Of a DNA stretch of 14,562 nt, positions 1 through 6,330 are shown one piece after another. Position 1 is the first letter of the stretch. Each line of letters begins with the position of its first letter. A program made the translations under genes and the position numbers. This DNA is from JACDDK01 sp038198445 (GTDB lineage: Bacteria > Actinomycetota > Rubrobacteria > Rubrobacterales > Rubrobacteraceae): positions 1-14,562 of the forward strand of contig JBBPZZ010000021.1 of NCBI GenBank assembly GCA_038198445.1, written 5' to 3'. Below the pieces are notes generated by a model, which saw nothing but the letters and a program-made list of their open reading frames with translations, was not told the origin of the DNA and did not search any database.

Positions 1-117
1 ACCCTTCAGGGGTTGCTGACCCGTCTGGCGGCCAAGATCGCAGCTTACACCTGCGGGCAGCATCTCAACGTCCAGCTCGGTCGGCCTCTGCGTCATCTGG
101 CGGATCTTTTGGTTTGA
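1..117 (+). CDS. Transposase, C-terminal fragment (IS982/IS4-like DDE type)
   Basis: Frame 1 is open from the window edge to a TGA at 115-117 and encodes 38 residues. The pattern K-I-A-A-Y-T followed by N-x-x-L-G-R-P and a short leucine-rich tail resembles the extreme C-terminus of DDE transposases of the IS982/IS4-like groups. The catalytic part lies outside the window, so neither the family nor the integrity of the transposase can be judged. Only the tail similarity, recognised from memory, supports the call. The gene runs in the same direction as the damaged membrane protein gene that follows. Confidence 0.55.
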   Translation, partial: TLQGLLTRLAAKIAAYTCGQHLNVQLGRPLRHLADLLV

Positions 118-140
118 GAAGTTATGCATCACTCGTCTAA
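1..140 (+). mobile_element. Right end of an insertion sequence (truncated by window edge)
   Basis: The first 117 bases are the 3' end of a transposase reading frame, and about 23 further bases precede the next open frame. The right boundary near 140 is inferred: an in-frame TAA (138-140) sits directly before the next gene's only usable start, so that gene probably joins IS sequence here. The terminal inverted repeat cannot be confirmed because the left end of the element is outside the window. Confidence 0.55.
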
Positions 141-929
141 GTGTTGCTCGTCCTTGCGCGGCTACTCACCTTGCCGATCTTGATCGTCGCTCTTGCGGGC
201 CTCTTGCTTTTCGGCTACGGGGTGATCTTTTACCTGGGGCGTCTCCTTTTCTTCCGGCGGCCCGTCTTCGAGATGGGTCCCGAGGGGTTTGTCGACAGGA
301 CTTCCGCCGTGGGCGCGGGCTTCGTGCCGTGGGAGGAGGTAGAGTCCGTGGTGCCTGGAGCCTTCGAAGCGCACCCCAACATGACGATCTTGACGATCCA
401 GGTCAAAAATGAAGAGAAGCTCCTGGAGCGACAAAACCCCGTGAAGCGTTTCATCATGCGAATAAACCGCAAGTACTTTACCGGCGCGGCGATCAACGTA
501 TCTCTCGTTGGCTTGCCGATCTCGGAGCGGCGGATGCTCGCGGAGATCAAACCCCACCTGAACCCAACGGCCCAGCGGCTTCTGGCCGAATTTCAACCGC
601 ATGAGGAGGCAGGCGGGGCGACGGGCGGAATCACGGACTCCGGGAGCACGCCGGCGCGTACCGCACTGCGGATCACGAGGGCGATAAGGCGCGGGGTCGT
701 GCTCTTCGTGCTCTCCATGGTCTACTACATGATCACAGCCGGGCTTGTGGGACTTGGGGTGGCATTCACGTGGAACAGCCTCGGACCGGGGCAGGCCTCC
801 GAGCTGGCGCACCCGGTAGCTGGGGTGATCCTGTTGCTACCGGGAATATTGTGGTTCATTTTCTTTCCGCGCCTCATAAAGAAGATGACCGGGCGAGAGC
901 CCATCTCAAGCCCTTACGGCGGGTTCTGA
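141..929 (+). CDS. STM3941-like membrane protein, probably 5'-truncated by the adjacent IS
   Basis: This is a 262-residue protein with one N-terminal transmembrane segment (about residues 5-33), a cytoplasmic domain, and two C-terminal transmembrane segments (about 185-212 and 224-244). The motif after the first helix (P-V-F-E-M, then G-F-V-D-R-T-S, then G-F-V-P-W-E-E-V, about residues 41-67) resembles the STM3941 family of membrane proteins of unknown function. As I recall that family, two helices precede the domain and only one is present here. The GTG start follows directly after an in-frame TAA that belongs to the IS end, and no Shine-Dalgarno sequence is visible. I therefore infer that the original 5' end was lost or displaced by the insertion, and expression is doubtful. 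The function is unknown. Confidence 0.6.
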   Translation: MLLVLARLLTLPILIVALAGLLLFGYGVIFYLGRLLFFRRPVFEMGPEGFVDRTSAVGAGFVPWEEVESVVPGAFEAHPNMTILTIQVKNEEKLLERQNPVKRFIMRINRKYFTGAAINVSLVGLPISERRMLAEIKPHLNPTAQRLLAEFQPHEEAGGATGGITDSGSTPARTALRITRAIRRGVVLFVLSMVYYMITAGLVGLGVAFTWNSLGPGQASELAHPVAGVILLLPGILWFIFFPRLIKKMTGREPISSPYGGF

Positions 930-943
930 GCCGGAAGCCTTCG

Positions 944-1228
944 GTGATCGGGACATTCGTGAAGGTGATCTGGAAGGTGATAAAGGGTCTCCTGAGTGTC
1001 GTAATCGTTGGTTTCCTGTACCTCTTATTCGCGGGCCTCTTGCTTCTAGGCGGAGTGATGGCGTGGGATGGGATAAAGGGCGTTGTCGGGGGGCACGTCA
1101 GTTCCGTGGCGCTCATCTTCGTGGGCGCGATGACCGTGGCCGCTGCCTGGCTCGGGGGTTCGCGGGTGATCTCCTATGTATCACTCAGGCTCACCGGCGT
1201 GGATGACATAAAGGACGGCGGGTTGTGA
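944..1228 (+). CDS. Small two-helix membrane protein, unknown function
   Basis: This encodes 94 residues with two strong hydrophobic segments (about residues 10-36 and 43-68), separated by a short G/V-rich loop, and a polar tail ending D-D-I-K-D-G-G-L. The frame stays open back to 770, but that stretch lies inside the preceding gene and has no membrane-protein character. I chose GTG at 944 because GGAAG at 932-936 gives a plausible ribosome-binding site, the hydrophobic protein begins there, and the start lies 14 bases after the upstream stop. The gene is probably co-transcribed with the upstream membrane protein. GTG at 959 is an alternative start. I recognise no family. Confidence 0.6.
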   Translation: MIGTFVKVIWKVIKGLLSVVIVGFLYLLFAGLLLLGGVMAWDGIKGVVGGHVSSVALIFVGAMTVAAAWLGGSRVISYVSLRLTGVDDIKDGGL

Positions 1229-1267
1229 GACTCCCGGTGCTTCGTCACCAGCTGCCGCTATCGCGAG

Positions 1268-2068
1268 TTAGCGGACGACCGGGTTCCTGGCGAGCACGAT
1301 AAGGTGGTCGCTCGTTGAGGTGAACGGCCCGCCGTCGAACCCGCCATAGACTGCCTCGACCTCAAAGCCGGAGGACTTCAGCATCGACTCCAGTTCCGTG
1401 CGATCGAAGATCCGGATCTTCAGTTCGTGTGCTCGTCTATCCTGTAGTCCGTCGCCGGTTCTGTGTATCTCGTAGATCAGGCTCATCTCCATGATCCGCG
1501 ATGCCGCATCGTGACGTGTAACGCTGAAGCGGTCGAGCCGACCGTCCGGCAAACTGCGGGTAAAGTCGTGCTGCAGCTCCGGGCCACCGGGAGGGTCGAG
1601 CAACTCCTCCGGCGAGAAAGCGGAGACCTCGATGCCCAACAGCCCGCCCGGCTCCAGATGCTCTCGTGCGTTACGCAGAAAATCCAGCGCGTCTTCCATC
1701 GAGGGCAGGCATAGGAACGAGTTAAACGCGCAGATTGCGAGCCCGTAGCCCCGACCGAGCTTCGCGCTCCGCATGTCGCCGACGGTCCACCCGGCGGCGC
1801 TGCTCTTCTCGCGGCCTTGTCCGACCATCCCCCCGGAGACTTCGACGGCGGTTACTTCGTGGCCCGCGTCGGCGAGGGGGATGGCGATGCGTCCGGTGCC
1901 GGCGCCCCATTCGACTACCGGGCCGGGTTCGCGCCCGGCGAGCGCGAGCCAGAAGCGTAGATCGTAGGTATGGACGTATTCCAGATCGTAGAGGTCGGCG
2001 AGAGGGTCGTATTCGTGCAGAGGATTCTCCTTGATCCGGTCCGGTGAGGATATAATAGCCGGTGACAA
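1268..2068 (-). CDS. Class I SAM-dependent methyltransferase
   Basis: This 266-residue protein has a Rossmann-type SAM-binding core. It shows an N-terminal Y-D-P-L-A-D-L-Y-D motif (20-28), motif I E-W-G-A-G-T-G-R (53-60), an acidic ribose-binding residue at E76 after the second strand, and V-G-D-M at 96-99. This layout is typical of small-molecule methyltransferases of the Methyltransf_25/UbiE-like type, but the substrate cannot be read from sequence. The only start in frame is TTG at 2068, with a poor ribosome-binding site. No ATG, GTG or TTG follows before the conserved N-terminal motif, so the true start is uncertain. With this start, codons 5-7 overlap the -10 hexamer of the divergent lemA promoter. 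The gene converges with the small membrane protein gene at 1228. Confidence 0.85.
   Translation of the reverse strand: MSPAIISSPDRIKENPLHEYDPLADLYDLEYVHTYDLRFWLALAGREPGPVVEWGAGTGRIAIPLADAGHEVTAVEVSGGMVGQGREKSSAAGWTVGDMRSAKLGRGYGLAICAFNSFLCLPSMEDALDFLRNAREHLEPGGLLGIEVSAFSPEELLDPPGGPELQHDFTRSLPDGRLDRFSVTRHDAASRIMEMSLIYEIHRTGDGLQDRRAHELKIRIFDRTELESMLKSSGFEVEAVYGGFDGGPFTSTSDHLIVLARNPVVR
2031..2056 (+). promoter_or_regulatory. Candidate promoter for lemA-htpX
   Basis: A perfect TATAAT lies at 2051-2056, with TTGATC at 2031-2036. The 14-base spacer is shorter than the usual 16-18, so the -35 assignment is weak while the -10 is strong. The predicted transcript would start near 2063, about 30 bases before the lemA start and upstream of its GGAGG. 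Confidence 0.45.
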
Positions 2069-2092
2069 TTCGCCTAGCCGTGGAGGTTTCCC

Positions 2093-2653
2093 TTGGGCAC
2101 TATCCTGATCATAATTCTCGTCCTGATCTTCGTTGTGCTCGTGATCTACGCTATCTCCGTCTACAACGGGTTGGTGCGGCGACGCAACGAGACCGAGGAA
2201 TCGTACCGGCAGATAGACGTTCAGCTAAAGCGACGATACGACCTGATCCCGAACCTCCTCGAAGGCGTGAAGAAGTATTTCCGCCAGGAGCAGGAGGTCC
2301 TGACCCAGATCACACAGGCCCGCTCGCAGGCGATGCAGCCGCAATCTCCGGGGGCGCAGGCGCAGTCGGAGGCCCGGCTCTCCGGGGCTATCGGGAACCT
2401 GTTCGCGGTGGCGGAGAACTACCCGGACCTGAAGTCGAACACGGTGATGCTGGACTTCCAGGAGGAGTTGTCTTCCACGGAGAACAAGATCTCCTTCGCG
2501 AGGCAGCACTACAACGACTCCGTGCAGAGCTACAACACCAAGATTCAGAGCTTCCCGGCTGTCATCTTCTCCCGCGCGATGGGCTTCACGGAGAAGGAAT
2601 ACTTCGAGGCCGTCGGCCCCGAGCGGGAGTCCGTGACGGTCTCCTACGACTGA
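2093..2653 (+). CDS. lemA: LemA family membrane protein
   Basis: This 186-residue protein has an N-terminal transmembrane anchor (about residues 2-22) followed by a helical domain. LemA hallmarks are visible: Y-N-x-L-V-R-x-R-N near 24-32, the run R-Y-D-L-I-P-N-L-L at 48-56, and E-N-Y-P-D-L-K at 117-123. An F-P-A-V-I motif follows near the C-terminus. The TTG start at 2093 is fixed by GGAGG at 2082-2086. LemA proteins are small bacterial membrane proteins with an N-terminal anchor and a helical bundle, and their biochemical role is poorly defined. The htpX gene starts 7 bases after the stop, and this lemA-htpX pairing is recurrent in bacteria and suggests a shared envelope quality-control function. 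Length and motifs are normal. Confidence 0.93.
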   Translation: MGTILIIILVLIFVVLVIYAISVYNGLVRRRNETEESYRQIDVQLKRRYDLIPNLLEGVKKYFRQEQEVLTQITQARSQAMQPQSPGAQAQSEARLSGAIGNLFAVAENYPDLKSNTVMLDFQEELSSTENKISFARQHYNDSVQSYNTKIQSFPAVIFSRAMGFTEKEYFEAVGPERESVTVSYD

Positions 2654-2660
2654 AGGACGC

Positions 2661-3614
2661 ATGGATCAGGGAACTTTCCGGGACCGAATCGCCGCCAACC
2701 GGCGCAATAGCCTGCTACTGATCGCGGGCTTCCTCTTCTTCGTGGTCGTCTTCGGCTACATCGTCGGGTACGCCTGGATCGGGGACCCGGTCGGTGCTCT
2801 GTTTGGTCTCGCCCTCGCCCTCGTCGCCGGAATCGTCTCCGGCCTCATCTCCTACTACGGCGGCGCGGGCATAATGCTCGCCGCGTCGCGGGCGAAGGAG
2901 ATCACGCACGAAGACGCACCCGTCCTCTTCAACGTGGTCGAGGAGATGACGATAGCCTCCGGCCTCCCGATGCCGAAGGTCTACATAATCGACGACACCG
3001 CCCCGAACGCCTTCGCCACCGGCCGCGACCCCGAACACGCCGTCGTCGCCGTGACGAAAGGTCTCCTAGACAAGCTCGATCGCGACGAATTGCAGGGCGT
3101 AGTAGCGCACGAGATGGCCCACGTCGGGAACTTCGACATCCGCTACTCGATGCTCGTCGGCATCCTCGTCGGTACGACGGTGCTCATCTCCGACTTCTTC
3201 CTACGTAGCCTCTGGTTCGGGGGTGGCAGGGGCGGAAACCGCCGCGGCGGAGGAGGCGGCCAGGTACAATTGATCATGATGGTCGTAGCGATCTTATTCG
3301 CGATTATCGCCCCGATCTTCGCCCGCCTACTTCAGCTCTCCATCAGCCGCCAGCGCGAGTACCTCGCTGACGCCACGGCCGTACAGATGACTCGCAACCC
3401 CGCCGCGCTCGCCGACGCCCTGCAGAAGATCTCTGGCGACCGGGAAGTCCTGGAGGTCGCCAACCGCGCGACCGCCCATCTCTACATCGCCAATCCCATA
3501 AAGAAGTTCGAGAAACGCTCGAAAGGACTCTTCTCCACCCACCCGCCCATAGAAGATCGAATAAACATTCTGCGCTCGATGGAGAGCGGCGGAATAGCCG
3601 AGCCCACTGGCTAA
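2661..3614 (+). CDS. htpX: HtpX-like M48 family zinc metalloprotease
   Basis: This 317-residue membrane protease has N-terminal transmembrane segments at about 17-38 and 44-66. The zinc motif H-E-M-A-H lies at 150-154, and the third ligand region R-E-Y-L-A-D at 232-237 supplies E233. Two further hydrophobic segments (about 165-182 and 203-224) flank a glycine/arginine-rich loop at 187-200. HtpX cleaves misfolded membrane proteins with its catalytic domain facing the cytoplasm. The ATG follows lemA by 7 bases with GAAGGA as ribosome-binding site, so both are one operon. The catalytic residues are complete. The Gly/Arg-rich loop (G-G-G-R, then N-R-R and five Gly) is the only noticeable peculiarity. 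Confidence 0.95.
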   Translation: MDQGTFRDRIAANRRNSLLLIAGFLFFVVVFGYIVGYAWIGDPVGALFGLALALVAGIVSGLISYYGGAGIMLAASRAKEITHEDAPVLFNVVEEMTIASGLPMPKVYIIDDTAPNAFATGRDPEHAVVAVTKGLLDKLDRDELQGVVAHEMAHVGNFDIRYSMLVGILVGTTVLISDFFLRSLWFGGGRGGNRRGGGGGQVQLIMMVVAILFAIIAPIFARLLQLSISRQREYLADATAVQMTRNPAALADALQKISGDREVLEVANRATAHLYIANPIKKFEKRSKGLFSTHPPIEDRINILRSMESGGIAEPTG

Positions 3615-3617
3615 AAC

Positions 3618-3646
3618 TCGACGCCCTGTCGATAAAGAGTTACAAT
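3618..3646 (+). promoter_or_regulatory. Promoter of tRNA-Gln
   Basis: TCGACG at 3618-3623 matches four of six -35 positions. TACAAT at 3641-3646 matches five of six -10 positions, and the spacer is exactly 17 bases. Transcription is predicted to start near 3653, eight bases before the tRNA. The promoter lies directly after the htpX stop codon, so the tRNA does not depend on lemA-htpX read-through. Confidence 0.6.
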
Positions 3647-3660
3647 ACTCGCCGTTGCAT

Positions 3661-3731
3661 TGCCGGATGGTGTAACGGCAGCACGAGTGACTCTGAATCA
3701 CTTAGTCCAGGTTCGAATCCTGGTCCGGCAG
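3661..3731 (+). tRNA. tRNA-Gln (anticodon CTG)
   Basis: The full cloverleaf can be folded by eye. The acceptor stem TGCCGGA (3661-3667) pairs with TCCGGCA (3724-3730). The anticodon stem AGTGA/TCACT encloses the loop CTCTGAA with anticodon CTG, and the T arm CCAGG/CCTGG encloses TTCGAAT. The unusual U1-A72 first pair and the G73 discriminator are tRNA-Gln features. CCA is not encoded. The last 30 bases overlap, on the opposite strand, the 3' end of the patatin-like gene. Confidence 0.95.
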
Positions 3732-4676
3732 CTCCCTTAAGAAGTTCTCGGCCTGTTCCTCACCGTAGGCCATCATCTCCTGAATGAACGACGGGCGGCG
3801 GTCCAACTTGGAGGCGGCGTCCAGGGGGCGAAGCATTTCGATCCGCCGCACCTCGATGGGTTTGTAGTGGTTCTTGGGAAGGCGGACGAGCAGGTCGTTT
3901 ATCTTCTCGATGAAGCGTATCTCCTGGTTTAGCGAGAGGTTGCCTGAGAGCTCGTTACGCCGGTCCATTATGTCTATGACGGACGTTGGCTCTTGCTCCC
4001 TCCTCTCCGGGTTTATCTGCACGATCCAGATCTCGTCGGGCTTCTCCTCAACCGGACGATCCGCCACGAACTCCCTCACGGGCGGGTTCTGAGAGAACAG
4101 ACCATCCCAGTACACCCCGTCGCCGATTCGCACGGCACGGAACAAACTTGGGATGGCGGCCGAGGCCAGGATTGCCTCGACGCTGACCTCGGCGTCCCTG
4201 AAGACTTTGAACTTCCCGGAGAGGACGTCGACGGCGCTGACGAGCAACCTCGGGCTGGAAGGCTTTACGAGATCCTCCAGCCTCTCGAAATCGACGTGGT
4301 CTTCTAGCATCGTACGCAGGCGGTTCTGGGCCACGGAGGGATAGAGGTACGGGCTGATCTCGGGTATGGCGACGCTCCCTTGCAGCCGGCTGGATTCGAC
4401 AAACAGGTCGTTCAGGACCATGTCCCAATACGAGTTGGCCGAGTTCTCCATCCAGAAAGAGTCCAATAACTCGACGGCCTTGTCGGCTCCGTCCGTGAGG
4501 AGCGCGTACCAGGATAGAAGCGCGCAGATGGCGCCACCCGAGGCGCCGCTCAACGCCACGACCTCGTAATTGTCCTGCTTCTCCGTAAGGAGCTTCTTGA
4601 GCACCCCGGAGGTAAAAGCCGTGTGACTGCCGCCGCCCTGGCACGCAACCGCCACATGCCGAATCCCGTTCTCCAT
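3702..4676 (-). CDS. Patatin-like phospholipase family protein
   Basis: This 324-residue protein belongs to the patatin/RssA-like acyl hydrolases. The oxyanion-hole glycines are C-Q-G-G-G-S-H (12-18). The nucleophile elbow G-A-S-G-G (44-48) carries the catalytic serine S46, and D191 in Y-W-D-G (189-192) completes the Ser-Asp dyad. The fold is therefore probably active on lipids or other acyl esters, with no signal peptide and a cytosolic location. The start is ATG at 4676 because AGGAGG ends five bases upstream of it. GTG at 4682 overlaps that ribosome-binding site and is less likely. The last nine codons, ending P-D-Q-D-S-N-L-D, and the TAA are the antisense of the tRNA-Gln T arm and acceptor stem, so the C-terminus is tRNA-derived. 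Confidence 0.9.
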   Translation of the reverse strand: MENGIRHVAVACQGGGSHTAFTSGVLKKLLTEKQDNYEVVALSGASGGAICALLSWYALLTDGADKAVELLDSFWMENSANSYWDMVLNDLFVESSRLQGSVAIPEISPYLYPSVAQNRLRTMLEDHVDFERLEDLVKPSSPRLLVSAVDVLSGKFKVFRDAEVSVEAILASAAIPSLFRAVRIGDGVYWDGLFSQNPPVREFVADRPVEEKPDEIWIVQINPERREQEPTSVIDIMDRRNELSGNLSLNQEIRFIEKINDLLVRLPKNHYKPIEVRRIEMLRPLDAASKLDRRPSFIQEMMAYGEEQAENFLRELPDQDSNLD

Positions 4677-4720
4677 CGTCACCTCCTCTATTCGATATTA
4701 CAGGAGAATTTGGGGCGCCG

Positions 4721-4733
4721 CGCCAGACTGGCG
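4721..4733. promoter_or_regulatory. Perfect 13-bp palindrome, possible operator
   Basis: CGCCAG-A-CTGGCG is a perfect inverted repeat with a single-base centre. It lies 45 bases upstream of the patatin-like start, between that gene and the divergent LysM gene. Its position suits binding of a dimeric repressor controlling the patatin gene, but no regulator is encoded nearby and GC-rich palindromes also arise by chance. Confidence 0.3.
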
Positions 4734-4784
4734 ACGATCGACTCACCACTTCGAGAAATGCACCCGGCAGGAGGTAATAGACCG

Positions 4785-4812
4785 TTGGAATTAGTGAGTC
4801 TTCGAGTATCTT
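4785..4812 (+). promoter_or_regulatory. Candidate promoter for a leaderless LysM mRNA
   Basis: TTGGAA (4785-4790) and TATCTT (4807-4812) are separated by 16 bases. Transcription would be expected six or seven bases after the -10 box, at 4818-4819, which is the GTG start of the LysM gene. That gene has no Shine-Dalgarno sequence, which agrees with leaderless translation. Confidence 0.4.
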
Positions 4813-4818
4813 CCGTGG

Positions 4819-5097
4819 GTGAAAACCGCACGCACATATCGCCGCCGCCGGTTGGGCGCATTGCTGGCCGTGATGGTCATGGGCTGGGCGCTATACGCCG
4901 GCTCCAGCGCCGGGGCCGAGTCTCCTTCTGGCTCCTACACCGTAGCTCCTGGAGATAGCCTGTGGTCAATCGTGGCGACTCATTACTCTGCCTCGGAAGA
5001 CCCCAGGCCGAAGATCGAAGCCATCCGCGAAGCAAACGGCCTGGAGGGAAACGAGATCAAACCCGGTATGAGCCTGGAACTTCCCCCAACCGAATAA
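4819..5097 (+). CDS. Secreted LysM-domain protein
   Basis: This 92-residue protein has a basic N-terminus (R8-R11), a hydrophobic core (about 12-28) and a likely signal-peptidase site after A-G-A near residue 33. A single LysM domain (about 40-89) follows, with the typical Y-T-V-A-P-G-D-S-L-W-S-I-V-A opening and a K-P-G-M-S-L-E-L-P ending. LysM binds N-acetylglucosamine-containing glycans, so this is probably a small cell-wall-associated protein with no catalytic domain. An in-frame TGA lies shortly upstream, so GTG at 4819 is the only upstream-bounded start. The lack of a ribosome-binding site suggests leaderless translation. The gene diverges from the patatin-like gene. Confidence 0.85.
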   Translation: MKTARTYRRRRLGALLAVMVMGWALYAGSSAGAESPSGSYTVAPGDSLWSIVATHYSASEDPRPKIEAIREANGLEGNEIKPGMSLELPPTE

Positions 5098-5232
5098 GCG
5101 CCAATCCTGGATCCCAAGACCATTTGTGGGCGTACGCGCGCTTCCGGCGCCTGACTATACGAAAGATTTAGGACAGCGGATAACGGCGGAATTACGCTGC
5201 CTGGATGAGGCAAAGATGATAAAGTCCCTCCT

Positions 5233-5841
5233 ATGCAAAGGGTAGTCGAACATAGGATGGAGAAACTACTACGCAAGCTTAAATCAAACCCGGTAATACC
5301 CGCGGTTCGCACCGAAGGAGAGTCACTCGAAAAGGCTCTCTCCGGCGACCACCCGGCGATCTTCGTGCTCGGCGGGGATATCTTCAAACTCACCGGTAAG
5401 ATCGAGACAAAGGAGCACCGGCCGCCGGTTTTCGTCAACGCGGACCTGATAGGTGGGGTCGCCGGCGACGCGACCGGCATCGGGTTTCTCTCTGAGCACG
5501 TGGAAGGCGTCATCTCAACCAGCCGCCGCGTAATAGAGCTGGCTAATTCTACTGACCTGATCACGATCCAACGACTCTTCGCCATAGATGCGATGGCTAT
5601 GGAGCGGGGCGTCAAGCTCATCAAGCGGACCAAACCCAAGTTCGTGGAGATACTCCCCGCTCTGGCTTACCCGCGTATGGCGTCCGGCTACTCCGAACTG
5701 CTGGACCGTCCCGTCCTGACCGGGGGATTTGTCAGGAGCCCGGAGGAGGTGTCGTTGATCCTCGACTCGGGCGCCGTCGGCGTCTCCAGCAGCCACCAGG
5801 CGCTCTGGAAAGGCGCGCTTGACTCGAAAGTAAGGAACTGA
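5233..5841 (+). CDS. glpP: Glycerol-3-phosphate responsive antiterminator family protein (GlpP)
   Basis: This 202-residue TIM-barrel RNA-binding regulator shows the family's spaced motifs: N-P-V-I-P-A-V-R (19-26), F-V-N-A-D-L-I-G-G (67-75), G-V-I-S-T-S-R (92-98), Q-R-L-F-A-I-D (113-119), I-L-P-A-L (140-144), T-G-G-F (163-166) and A-V-G-V-S-S-S with L-W (181-192). In Bacillus subtilis, GlpP with glycerol-3-phosphate acts on the leader RNA of glpD to prevent termination. Here it stands alone before a polyol/sugar cluster, with no glpF, glpK or glpD in view, and 489 bases of non-coding leader follow it. I infer that it controls the downstream genes and may sense another polyol phosphate. An in-frame ATG at 5257 gives a length closer to other GlpP proteins. 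Neither start has a good ribosome-binding site. Confidence 0.9.
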   Translation: MQRVVEHRMEKLLRKLKSNPVIPAVRTEGESLEKALSGDHPAIFVLGGDIFKLTGKIETKEHRPPVFVNADLIGGVAGDATGIGFLSEHVEGVISTSRRVIELANSTDLITIQRLFAIDAMAMERGVKLIKRTKPKFVEILPALAYPRMASGYSELLDRPVLTGGFVRSPEEVSLILDSGAVGVSSSHQALWKGALDSKVRN

Positions 5842-5962
5842 TGTAATATGCGGAACATAGATCTGTAGCGTAGGCCCGGAGATAAAAAGAGCGCCTCGTT
5901 CGGAACCGTGACCTCTAGCTGAATAGGCTGGGTACGTTTCGTGCGGGGCTTCTTGTATGTGA

Positions 5963-6019
5963 GGGTAACGGAAAGGACCCAGACACGCCGGGCAAAATGA
6001 TGGGGTAGGAAAGGACCCC
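5963..6019 (+). repeat. Tandem pair of related hairpin repeats
   Basis: GGGTAACGGAAAGGACCC (5963-5980) and GGGTAGGAAAGGACCC (6003-6018) share GGGTA and GGAAAGGACCC and lie about 40 bases apart. Each can fold on itself (GGGT with ACCC; the second extends to GGGGT with ACCCC). They could be paired protein-binding sites or RNA hairpins recognised by GlpP. On the reverse strand they also look like the multiple terminal repeats of IS21-type elements, so a decayed IS end is possible. Confidence 0.5.
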
Positions 6020-6192
6020 GGCGCGACAGACGACGATTACGGGGAAATGGAGACAGACTAGTGAAATTGAGTGTGGCGTCTTCTCGCGGCTTCTCCTGGT
6101 CCCCGGTGACACCCACGTGGACCCGCCGGCCTTCGCAATCGCCACGAGGGCTGCCCTGAGGGCGACCGTGACGTGAGGATCTTTGGTGGCGG

Positions 6193-6205
6193 GGTTTAGA
6201 AACCC
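6193..6205 (+). terminator. Small hairpin in the kinase leader, possible attenuator
   Basis: GGGTT-TAGA-AACCC forms a five-pair hairpin with a four-base loop and lies about 125 bases before the kinase start. No run of T follows, so intrinsic termination is not established. I list it because the upstream GlpP homologue predicts a regulated terminator somewhere in this leader. Confidence 0.2.
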
Positions 6206-6271
6206 GTTGGAGCTATGGGAAGGGGCATTAGAGAGAATAGACCGAAACGATCACGAGAATCGGCGAAAGTC

Positions 6272-6295
6272 TTGACGGGAAGCCCGGCCAGGAGC
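6272..6295 (+). promoter_or_regulatory. Possible -35 element near the kinase gene
   Basis: TTGACG at 6272-6277 matches five of six -35 positions, but the region 16-18 bases further on (around CAATCC) is a poor -10. It is a weak candidate for an internal promoter close to the kinase. If it is real, transcripts from it would bypass the upstream leader structures. Confidence 0.2.
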
Positions 6296-6330
6296 AATCC
6301 TAACGGCCAGGCAGCGGAAAGGGGAAAGAG

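Larger units (their letters stand above)
5842..6330 (+). promoter_or_regulatory. Long non-coding leader before the kinase operon
   Basis: This is 489 bases with no convincing gene; the minus-strand open frames here have low-complexity, non-conserved translations. It holds several hairpins: two related ones listed separately (5963-5980 and 6002-6019), GGTCC/GGACC pairing 6098-6102 with 6119-6123, GCCC-TGA-GGGC at 6153-6163, GGGTT-TAGA-AACCC at 6193-6205, and AGGA-GCAA-TCCT near 6291-6302. None has a clear T-run. Its position between a GlpP-family antiterminator and the operon makes it the natural candidate for an RNA control region. Remnants of an older mobile element are an alternative. Confidence 0.45.

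Noticed and set aside
1229..1267. GGTG-CTTCGT-CACC hairpin between the convergent genes
   Set aside because: Four base pairs and no T-run are too weak to call a bidirectional terminator.
5688..6145. Minus-strand open frames across the GlpP-kinase leader
   Set aside because: The translations are Pro/Arg/Ser-rich without recognisable motifs, one runs well into the 3' part of glpP, and no ribosome-binding site precedes either start.
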